DNA of 64,000 bases, taken from the NCBI GenBank assembly GCA_034401795.1, contig CM067369.1:88959312-89023311 (forward strand), written 5' to 3'. Shown one piece after another: positions 54,371 through 64,000 of this stretch. The notes beneath the pieces are model-generated. The model was not told the origin of the DNA. It was given only the letters and a program-made list of their open reading frames with translations, and did not search any database. The DNA is from Chaetoderma sp. LZ-2023a. Its lineage: Eukaryota; Mollusca; Caudofoveata; Chaetodermatida; Chaetodermatidae. Each line of letters starts with the position of its first letter. The first letter of the stretch is position 1. A program made the position numbers and the translations under genes.

Positions 54371-55314
54371 AATTTGACGGAAAGCTGTTGCTGCTATAGG
54401 TAGCAACATCATTCTGGCTGCTATGGGTAGCAACAGCATTCAGCAAACTTGTTATAGACATATTTGTTTTTATTTGCACCATAGGAAATATAGAACTAGT
54501 ATTGTACTATGTTATGCTCACTATGCGTTCACCTTGGAAGCCAGCGAAAGAATTCCCAGCATTAGCATTACGAGAATGGTTTTATACGAACAAGTGCTCA
54601 CCAGCGAAGACAATAGAAGCTGAAAGAATGGCGCCAGCAAATATCTATCTAAAATGGTTGCTACAGTCCAAGATAGTTTTCATAGAAGAAGTATCCATAA
54701 AGTAACAAATAGTCTTAAATTTAGCTAGGATATCTATCGTTTATGAATAGATGAGAACTTTAATACAGGTAAGATGATGAAAACTGTAAAACTAATTTGA
54801 CTAATTAATTGTGTCGTTACGCCGGTCGACCGGTCGAGCGGTCCGTTACTCGGTCGATCGTTTAGTGAGTTGGTGGGTGGATGGGTGGGTGAATCTGCCG
54901 GTCTGTGGGTCGGTCATTACATTTCCCAATGAAATTGATCAAAAATATTCGACAGAATGTTTATTAAATTGTAAATCCGCCAAAGACACGCAATTCGAAC
55001 ACTTTCGCGATGATCTTTTCCATTTTTCTGACGGACATAGGCCATTTTGATTGTGACGTCAGCTAACAAGTGGCCTATTTTAATTATGACGTCAGATACT
55101 TGAGTGACAAATCTGATCCCTTCATTGTTCAGCCAGTAAGACAACTTAGCACATCATTCTAATCTAGTGAAGCAGTAATCCGTAACGCGACGTTATTATC
55201 ATCTCATTAGTTAGGCAGAGTAAGACCCGAAACAACATTCTATCATTATCATATATATGCAAGGAGCGGCGGAAAGCTCATTAACATCTGACACCTCAAT
55301 GAGACGATGGACCT

Positions 55315-55690
55315 TTCCAGTGTTAACTATGCCCAGCCCATCTCTAGCTAAGCTACACCTACACCTCGCTCATGTTGGGATCGATCGATCTCTGAACCCC
55401 GTGACTCAATTTCCAAAAAACTATACAAGTAAGTTGATGAATAGTTTTAAACAAATTTGACAGGGTGCTGTTACTGCCTATGGGAGCAACATCGCCCAGT
55501 CAAATTAGTTTTAAAATATTCAACAGCATGTTTATTAAATAGTAGAGACATACAATTCGTACAACGTGTCGGACTATTAAGAGTTAAAGACAGGCTTCAT
55601 AGCATTATTTATGACGTAAGGATTATGACGCGATCCTACACGCCTCTTAGCTGATTATGACGTCATATGACGTCATTAACCTGGAAAGGT
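55315..55690 (-). repeat. Hairpin MITE family A, near-complete
   Basis: From TTAACTATGCCCAGCCCATC to a doubled ATGACGTCAT-ATGACGTCAT at 55660-55677. All family landmarks are present in reverse order. Confidence 0.8.
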
Positions 55691-55959
55691 CTATCTAGTT
55701 CTTCACTACAGTTGGATTGGGATTATGGTAAATATATAAACTCACTGAAACCCGAGAACCAAGTTGTGATTACGATTCTATAGACATGGATATTCCTGTC
55801 ACCAGATCCGGCCTCGCTACGTAAGGTGACATTATTATTGTAAATTTGAATTCCTTTAAGGATAACTAATCCCATCTCTTGATAGTTATTCGGGTGATCT
55901 AACACGCTGGTCATAAATTATCCAGGTAATTTTAAGCTTTTTATCACGCCGCTGAGGAA

Positions 55960-56400
55960 AGATATTCAGGATTTAGTAGTTAAATGTTGGTACATTTCTA
56001 CACACTACGATGGCTGTCATGATTTACTTTTCAACCAATCAGAAAAACCCTAGTGTGGTTGCCTTGGTATATACGCTCAGTCATAGAGGCGCCAGCTATA
56101 GTTTGACAATGTGGTATAAAAGCAAGCCATAGGCAGCAACAACTTCCAGTCAAATTAGTTTCAAAATATTCAATTGTATGAGCATTACATAATAAAGAAC
56201 GTGATGCATTGCAGCTTACATGACATTACACACAATAGCTTGAGGAGACAAAATGGTGTCCATCACTGTTCAACATTTACTCGATATTACAAAACAGATA
56301 ATTGCGATACAGATCAGGGAATGTGACAGGATATGAATGATAAGGAATCTATAAACCATATTCTATGGGTGCAATGCAACATTTGAGATGCGATTAACAT
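55960..56400 (-). repeat. Hairpin MITE family B, copy 2
   Basis: Inverted relative to 11255-11740: GATTTACTTTTCAACCAATC, GGTATATACGCTCAGTCAT, GCAGCAACAACTTCCAGTC and AAGGAATCTATAAACCAT. One hairpin arm is lost here. Confidence 0.75.
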
Positions 56401-56704
56401 CGCTTTCAGTAAATCCACACTCGACATATATGGACGGATCAAATATTGGAATTCGAACCATTTGTTTAATATTATGGATTATTTGTGTTTAAATTGTGTT
56501 TGTAATATTTTATGAAATTAATAAAAATATAATGCTCCTTTAACTAATTTAATAAAAGACAATTTTAATATATATAATACTTTATCCGAGACAGTAGTAA
56601 TAAAATCAGCTGTAGTATGACCCATACATTGCACGGCTCAGTAAATAATTCTGAAAATATAATCAGCGTAATACATGACAATGCACGTTAAAGGTAATAA
56701 AATA

Positions 56705-57075
56705 GAGTTTTCCAGCTTGAGCTATGCCCCGCCCATCGCTAGCTAAGCTCCACCCACACCTCGCTCGTGTTGGAATCGATCGTCCCCCCGAACTCCTTGG
56801 CTATCAATTAATTCAAATTCCAGAAAACTATACATTATAGCTGTTTACTATTTTGAAACTAATCTGACTGGATGCCTATGGCAGCAACCGCGCCCGCCTA
56901 GTAAGATTAGTTTCAAAATATTCGACGTAGTTTTTGTTAAATAGTACCGACATACAATTCGTACAACGTGTCGGACTATTAACCGTTTAAGACGGACTAA
57001 ATCGAGTCATTTCTTAATTGATCGTGACGTCATGCTACAGGTCACATATTTGATTATGACGTCATATCATTGATG
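56705..57075 (-). repeat. Hairpin MITE family A, near-complete
   Basis: TTGAGCTATGCCCCGCCCATC at the start, two TGACGTCA motifs (57025, 57058) at the end. Confidence 0.8.
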
Positions 57076-57297
57076 GATAAAATTGAACGGTCCATTGTCC
57101 GTTAGAAAATTTACGTTTTCATGACTGTTTAATTAATGCAATTTTGCGTTTCTGTCAGTGCAAGCTATTTTCTTCATAGAGGCTGTCGCATACCCTCTGA
57201 AACCGTTCGAGCAAAATCATCTTCAATCGATTTGGAGAAGTTTGTGATTCCGATGCAAAGCAGAATGCTGATAACTTGATAACAATGCAATGGATTA

Positions 57298-57655
57298 ATC
57301 CAGTTTTATCTATGCCCCACAGTACCAATCTCTAACTAAGCTCCACCCACGCTTTGCCCGTGTTTGGATATATCGAACCCTGAACTCTATGAATCTCAAT
57401 TTAAAACAAAACTATACACGTACACTGTTGAATATTTTGAAATTATTACAGCAACAGCGCCCAGTCGATTTAGTTTCAAAATAGTCAACACCATGTTTAT
57501 TAAAATGTAGACATACAATAATTATTCGGCCATCAAACGCTTAGTCCGTCATCAAGTAAGCGTTTGTGACGAACTGAGCTACATCATTCTTACGCAATTG
57601 GTTATGACGTCATCCTACATGTGGCGTAGCTGATTATGACGTCATGGAGAAACTG
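57298..57655 (-). repeat. Hairpin MITE family A
   Basis: Reverse copy with TGACGTCA at about 57606 and 57639. The first hairpin arm is largely deleted (TTTTGAAATTATTACAGCAA). Confidence 0.75.
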
Positions 57656-58094
57656 GATTCATCAATTGGGATTATGTGAATTCATCACCGCATGAAGGAT
57701 TAACATTAACTCAAACGAGCGTGTAATGTGGGCGGAGCTTAGCTAGAAATATGTGTGGCATAGCTAGAAATCGATTTCTCATTAAATGAAAAGAGCAGTA
57801 CAATCTACTGGTGCCAATCGTCAAAGCACAAAGGAATAATATGTGAACCATAACAAATATCACAAATGTAGCCTATGTTGCTGGGTCACTTTCCATAGTT
57901 CACATATCAACATTAGTCACAGCCTATTCGCGATGACATCCTATAACTGTTTCAATAAACAATAATGAAATGATAAGTGAAACAGCAGATGATGAAAGAA
58001 ACGAAACAAATGTGAGAACACTCAGATAGAAAACATGTGACATTGTCTATGCTATAACAGCACAATAATCCACTTAGCACGCATATGGATCTTT

Positions 58095-58260
58095 CCATTT
58101 TTAGCTATGCCCCGCCCATAGCTAGCTAAGCTCCACCCACACTTCGCCGTGTTGAGATTGATCGATCCCAGAATGCTCTGCCTACCAATTTCCTGAAAAC
58201 TCTACGGTTAAGTTGGTGAATATTTTGTAACTAATTTGACTGGGCGCTGTTGCTGCCTAT
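58095..58260 (-). repeat. Family A, half copy
   Basis: TTTAGCTATGCCCCGCCCATA to CTGTTGCTGCCTATG, ending at the hairpin apex. Confidence 0.7.
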
Positions 58261-58309
58261 GTTCACATGTAGGCTGATGTCACAATCAATAATCATGAAT
58301 GACGCGATA

Positions 58310-58510
58310 TAGTCCATCAAGTTGAACGAATTATATGTCTATTTAATGAACATTCTGTTGAATATAAAAATATTCAACAACTTACCTGTATAGTTCTCTT
58401 GAAATTGAGGTTCAGGGAGTACAAGGATAGATCGATCGATCCCAATACGGGCAATGCGTAGGTGGAGCTTATCTAAAGATATTCGGGGAATAGCTAAAAC
58501 TGGATTTCTC
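58310..58510 (+). repeat. Family A, hairpin nearly deleted
   Basis: Opposite orientation to its neighbour: TAGTCCATCAAGTTGAACGA, then CTGTTGAATATAAAAATATTCAACA, then GATCGATCGATCCCAATAC. Confidence 0.65.
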
Positions 58511-58764
58511 CATTAGGTTATGACCACCATCACTGCGAGGATGGATCGCACTAAAACCAATTTCAAATCTATTTATTCATAGTTTCATACAGCATGCTTA
58601 TGATCATGTCGATAGTCACTTTAGGATCAGCGAACGAAAAGAAGAAGATACAGCATGCTAAATGTTGAAGCTATTTGTCTGAATTACGCGGTCCAGATAA
58701 TTTATTATGCAAATTAACGCTTTAACCTCATATCAGCCAAAACGACGGCATCTGCAGTGGTCTT

Positions 58765-58910
58765 GAGAAATGTCAATTTGCAGACGAAGAGAAGACTATT
58801 TTTGAAAATTTGCCACTGGATTTACTGGCTCGATAACAGAGCCAGTCATTCCATTGGTAAATTAAAGAAAATATTCGTCTCTTGGTCTGCAAGTGGACAT
58901 TTTCTATGAG
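58765..58910. repeat. Palindromic MITE family C
   Basis: GAAGAGAAGACTATTTTTGA and GCCACTGGATTTACTGGCTC pair with GAGCCAGTCATTCCATTGG and CTTGGTCTGCAAG. Confidence 0.75.
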
Positions 58911-59264
58911 AAAATTGAAAAGCTCTTGAACAAATTTGAAGGTTAAAGGGGTAATAATGACAGCTCTGAAGCTGACGTGGAGAAATTGAATTGTTATGAC
59001 GCGAATCTATAGATCTCTACAGTCCGTTAGAATCAAGCAGTATTTTATAGCATCGCTGCCATTCTATGACAAATATTTGTCAGAATAAAAGCTACCAGCG
59101 CACCACAATACTCTGGATCTGTCCCTGAAACATCTGGATCTCAGAATCGTCTGAGGCCTGATGCCCAGACCCTCTATCTCAGATAGAGGTACGGGAGGGG
59201 TGTCATATTGTCAGATCTCCCATGCCACCATTAGACATTAATTACAACGGTCATGATTCGAGAT

Positions 59265-59480
59265 AACTATACGTGCAAGCTGTTGGCTATTTTGAAACTA
59301 ATTTGACCGCATCTGTATGGCAGCAACAGCGTCCAGTCAAATTAGATTCAAAATATTCAACATAATATTAAAGACATACAATTCGTTCAAGTTGACGGAC
59401 TACTAAGCGGTCACGACGGACTTAGATACGCAATTCATTACGTATTTTGATTGTGATGTAATTAATTATGACGTCAATAC
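59265..59480 (-). repeat. Hairpin MITE family A, partial
   Basis: Starts AACTATACGTGCAAGCTGTTG at the hairpin and ends with TATGACGTCAATAC. The outer right part is absent. Confidence 0.65.
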
Positions 59481-60073
59481 TTGATCGACAGATTAAATTC
59501 CTCTATTTTATATCCAGCAGTTTGACCCTGGTTTTCATAGAAACTACCGGTTCTATGCACATGCGTATGCGTCATGACCGTGCTGACGCACTCTGCCTTT
59601 GGTGAATTGACAACGTAATAACCTTCTGGTGAATATTTAAGAAAACTTATGATTTGCAGCTGATGCTTTCACGTGAAATTGAAATTCAGAGAATTCGGCG
59701 TTCAATGTGTTAAAGTGGATTCAAACCTACGTACGCTGTGGACGGAACTTAGTAATAACTGATCCGGGCATAGCTAGTCACATCTAGTACACATCATCTA
59801 CTCAAGCTAGTTTTTATTCATAGATAGAGGAAGTAAAAATAATGTCGGTTTATAGGACCTAAGGCTCCTAATAAACGATAGGTTTCCACCATAGAGCTAT
59901 ACTTACATGCCCGGAGCGGGGACTGGGTCGATATAGAACACATCCTGGATGTTTCTCCACATAAGAGTATCGTCGTTAAAAAGAAATTAATGTTCTACTC
60001 GCTTGTTTCCTTTGTGAACACGTTGTAACAAACATTACGAAAAGTCTGATAAAACAAAGTAATTTTTATAATT

Positions 60074-60144
60074 GAATCGAACCCGCAACCGACGAAAGCG
60101 TCAAGCATCATAGCCCGCAAACGTTTCCACCACGCCAACGCTGG
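60074..60144 (-). other. tRNA-like sequence in an inverted repeat
   Basis: On the - strand TGGCGTGGTGG (A-box-like) is followed about 45 bases later by GGTTGCGGGTTCGATTC (B box GTTCGATTC). The 3' T-stem and acceptor cannot form, so it is not an intact tRNA. The B-box arm (60074-60100) is inverted at 60145-60170. A SINE head or tRNA pseudogene is possible. Confidence 0.35.
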
Positions 60145-60523
60145 CGCTTTCGTCGGTTGTGGGTTCGATTGCCTGTCAATGGCAAATACGACTACTTGTA
60201 TAACTTATAATTGCTAGAATTATTAAGAAATTTGTCAACATCGCCACCACAATTAGTTCTCTTACGTGCATTAAGGTTACTTAAAATATGAGATCACTAG
60301 TGGCTTATTTTATTATACAGCACAACTCATAAATAGGTTAAAATATTTCCAAAACAAAAACCGAAATATGTTAGTATGTACAATAATTATTTTGAACACG
60401 ATATAAGAAATGTTCTGTTGAATATTCTTGGACTTGATTTGATTGGAGGCTATTGCTACCTATTGCTACCTTAGGTAGCAATGGCTTCCAACTAAATTAA
60501 GTTCAAAATATTCAAAGCTAAGT

Positions 60524-60529
60524 TTTATT
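60524..60529 (-). terminator. Poly(A) signal of the GPCR
   Basis: AATAAA on the - strand, about 58 bases after the GPCR stop codon. Confidence 0.5.
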
Positions 60530-60586
60530 TTGCTTTGGAATGATCCTATGTTATTTCTGAGCTGCACTGTAGCTATCTGCGCGCTA

Positions 60587-61190
60587 TCAGGCCGCTTTCC
60601 TCACCCGTTTGTTGCGCGAAATCATTGTGAAGACGTCTCGTCTAACAGAGCCAGCGCAGAACACATAAATAAACGGATTCAATGCTGAGTTCATGAACAC
60701 CATATTCAGTGAAATCGCTTCTATAGTTTGATGGTAGGATAATTTTTCTAACAAGAAAACATCATGAATATAAGTATGCACAAATTGTGGCATAGAAGAT
60801 ATACAGAAAGCCAGGATGACCAATGTGACTGCTCGTGCATCCGTCGTTTGTCGACTACTTTTCGTTTCCTTTGATTCAGATACTGATTTCTTCCCTTGTT
60901 GACGAACTAGAATATGCTTTATTATGTGAAATGTGGCTATTAGTATATTCGGAACAAGAAGGTACGTGTTCTCAATAAGTAAATGTCTCTGTGCCATTTC
61001 TATATCAAACTCGCAGACACTGATTGATTGTCCTTTGTAAGGGAACGACGCTGATTTGATGTACGGGTCAACGACAACTACGATGAAACTGAATGATACC
61101 AAGATTGGCCACATTACTGCGCAAATCTTGACGATAAAACTAACGGTGACCCTAGCAAGCGCCGCGAGTGGAAATACAAGCTGGTAAAAT
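60587..61190 (-). CDS. Class A GPCR, terminal exon (TM4-TM7)
   Basis: C-terminal part of a rhodopsin-like receptor. The acceptor TTACTTTCAG precedes base 61190; the frame runs to TGA at 60589-60587. It opens with FYQLVFPLAALARVTVSF, the intracellular loop 2 that would follow a DRY motif, then TM4 (ILVSFSFIVVVV). An extracellular loop with one Cys follows (SVCEFD), then TM5 (LLVPNILIATFHIIKHIL), a basic loop 3, and TM6 (AVTLVILAFCISSMPQFV), where the usual CWxP reads CISSMP. TM7 ends SALNPFIYVF (NPxxY), followed by helix 8 and a basic tail. A peptide-type receptor is plausible but the ligand cannot be told. TM1-TM3 lie beyond the repeat region, outside the window. Confidence 0.85.
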
Positions 61191-61269
61191 CTGAAAGTAA
61201 AAGACGAGTAGTTAAATACTGACTATAACTATGTTATGAGAAGGACGTCAGACTAATTCTCATTCAATA

Positions 61270-61510
61270 TTACTATGGATGAATCCAGTTTTATCTATGC
61301 CTGCGCATCTCTAGCTAAGCCCAATTTCCAGAAAACCATGTAGGTAAGATGTTGAATATTTTGGAATTACTTTGACTAGCGCCCAGTCAAATTAGTTTGA
61401 CAATATTCAAAGCATGATTATTAGACGTTAAATACATACAATACGTACACAGGCGGACGATTAGGCATTCATGACGGACTTGGATACGTTATTCATTACG
61501 TATTATGACG
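61270..61510 (-). repeat. Hairpin MITE family A
   Basis: Reverse copy just upstream of the GPCR exon; TTTATCTATGCCTGCGCATC to TATGACGTCATCCTACAT. The GATCGATC segment is deleted. Confidence 0.7.
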
Positions 61511-61541
61511 TCATCCTACATCTGGGGTTGAGGTGTGTGTA

Positions 61542-61719
<178 letters not shown>

Positions 61720-61796
61720 TACACACACCTCGTGAAATTCGGAGAGGAACATTGGGTTTTGTTGGATGACATTTAGTCGGGGTTGAGGTGTGTGTA

Positions 61797-62098
<302 letters not shown>

Positions 62099-62227
62099 TA
62101 CACACACCTCAACCCCGACTAAATGTCATCCAACAAAACCCAATGTTCCTCTCCGAATTTCACGAGGTGTGTGTAGTATATATATATATTATATATATTT
62201 ATATATATATATATATATATGACCGTA

Positions 62228-62440
62228 TTGCTAACAGGACGCCACTTCCACCCGATATAAGTTTATCTTTTCTGTGGACATTAACGCCCAAATGAAAGAT
62301 TTCTGCTGAGTTTATATCAGAATTAATCCACGTTTCTGTGCCAATGACTATCTGGTTTAGTACTATCTCCAGGAGGTTAGAAAGTCTACACTGTTTCATC
62401 TTGATTGGCTGGAAGTTCACAATCAGAATACGGAGAGGAA
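62228..62440 (-). pseudogene. CR1-like LINE endonuclease fragment (inverted copy)
   Basis: The - strand encodes [29 protein letters not shown] (Glu of the AP-endonuclease active site) and [11 protein letters not shown]. Nearly identical to 63077-63290 on the opposite strand. Truncated at the TA array. Confidence 0.8.
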
Positions 62441-62637
62441 CATTGGGTTTTGTTGGATGACATTTAGTCGGGGTTGAGGTGTGTGTAGTATATATATATA
62501 TATATACTACACACACCTCAACCCCGACTAAATGTCATCCACTGTTTCATCTTGATTGGCTGGAAGTTCACAATCAGAATACGGAGAGGAACATTGGTTT
62601 TGTTGGATGACATTTAGTCGGGGTTGAGGTGTGTGTA

Positions 62638-63009
<372 letters not shown>

Positions 63010-63019
63010 TACACACACC

Positions 63020-64000
63020 TCAACCCCGACTAAATGTCATCCAACAAAACCCAATGTTCCTCTCCGTATTCTGATTGTGAACTTCCAGCCAATCAAGATG
63101 AAACAGTGTAGACTTTCTAACCTCCTGGAGATAGTACTAAACCAGATAGTCATTGGCACAGAAACGTGGATTAATTCTGATATAAACTCAGCAGAAATCT
63201 TTCATTTGGGCGTTAATGTCCAGAGAAAAGATAAACTTATATCGGGTGGAAGTGGCGTCCTGTTAGCAATACGGTCACAGTTGAACAGTGAGGAGGTCCT
63301 TGAATCTGACAGCAATTGTGAAATAGTATGGGCCAAAGCAAAGGTTATTGGTAACAACACAGTCTATAGTCGGCTCGTACTACCGCAATAAAGTCTCAAA
63401 TGAAGAGGGCCCCATCATTCCCGATAGCTCACTCAGCAGGGCATGTGCAATTAAATTATCAAACATAAGCGCAAAGATCATGGTGGGATTCCTTCAATGA
63501 AACTGGATGGTATGATCCACTCTAACTCTGTGGATAAGACCAATATCCTTACCAATCAATTCCATGATGCACTCTGAAAAGATGGCCCAGCTAACCCTGA
63601 CAGCCGGAACAACTCTGACTTCACATCGTCCAGTTCTAACCATCCCATTCTCAAGAACATTGACATCACAGCGAATGTTGTGGAGAAGTTCCTAAGCAAC
63701 CTTAATGCATATAAGGCCTGTGGTCCGGATCAGATATCCCCAGTATGCTCAAGTCACTGGCCCCTTAAATAGCACCTATACTAACCATGATCTATCATAA
63801 AAGCATGCAAACTGGCGAGGTTCCAGAAGACTGGTGTATTGCTCTGGTTTCTCCAGTATGTAAGACACGCTCAAAATACTTACCCGAAAACTACAGACCA
63901 ATCTCTCTGACAAGTGTTTGCTGTAAGGTACTGGAACACATCATTACCAGTAAGTCCATGAATCACGGCGAGTCAAACAATGTATTCTACCCATTACAGC
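63020..64000 (+). pseudogene. CR1-like non-LTR retrotransposon (5' part of ORF2)
   Basis: Read with frameshifts. AP-type endonuclease NFQPIKMKQ...[12 protein letters not shown]...GGSGVLLAI...[10 protein letters not shown] (63077-63391), then a linker, then RT N-terminal motifs VVEKFLSNLNAYKACGPDQIS (about 63670-63745) and a NYRPISLTSVCCKVLEHII-like stretch (about 63890-63950). The motif order matches CR1/L2-group elements. Stops and shifts show decay. It continues past the end of the window. Confidence 0.8.

Overview
The window is animal nuclear DNA. It has introns with GT/AG splice sites, metazoan gene families (an arylacetamide-deacetylase-like esterase, an arylsulfatase-B-like sulfatase and a class A GPCR), AT-rich intergenic DNA full of hairpin MITEs, and Penelope, CR1-like, RNase-H-bearing LINE and Ty3 elements. 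The repeat style, including an AGCTCACC...GTGAGCT / GTCCGTC repeat of a kind I associate with molluscs, suggests a lophotrochozoan, most likely a mollusc. That placement is inference.

Layout. (1) 108-8565, + strand: the last two exons of an AADAC-like serine esterase, split by a 7.6-kb intron. The intron holds an old, antisense, gag-only LTR element (254-6807) with 2.1-2.2 kb LTRs, a decayed tRNA-Lys-type primer site, a polypurine tract and an internal Penelope fragment. (2) 8566-16731: MITEs, diverged direct repeats and a decayed non-LTR reverse transcriptase (15350-16137). (3) 16732-27645, + strand: a complete, apparently very young Ty3/gypsy-type provirus. It has two 1592-bp LTRs with only two differences seen by eye, a TTAT target duplication, and open gag, pol and env. 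Env has a furin-type site and a membrane anchor of the errantivirus/baculovirus F kind. (4) 27646-31887: intergenic DNA with an AGT array and a hAT-like element. (5) 31888-45812, - strand: a nine-exon sulfatase gene whose splice phases all agree, predicting 524 residues. A 500-N gap falls beside exon 7, and about 1.08 kb is repeated on both sides of it, probably an unmerged contig overlap. (6) 45813-60586: about 15 kb of MITEs, fold-back elements and a nested hAT insertion; no gene recognised. (7) 60587-61190, - strand: the terminal exon of a rhodopsin-like GPCR. (8) 61500-64000: long TA arrays between inverted copies of a CR1-like LINE fragment.

The three host genes show no functional link. 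The strongest candidate for something new is the env-bearing provirus. It looks recently inserted and coding-complete, and carries two small extra reading frames, one in the leader and one between env and the 3' LTR. The second theme is a hairpin MITE family that spreads palindromic TGACGTCA (CRE/ATF-type) motifs; the provirus LTR has the same motif.
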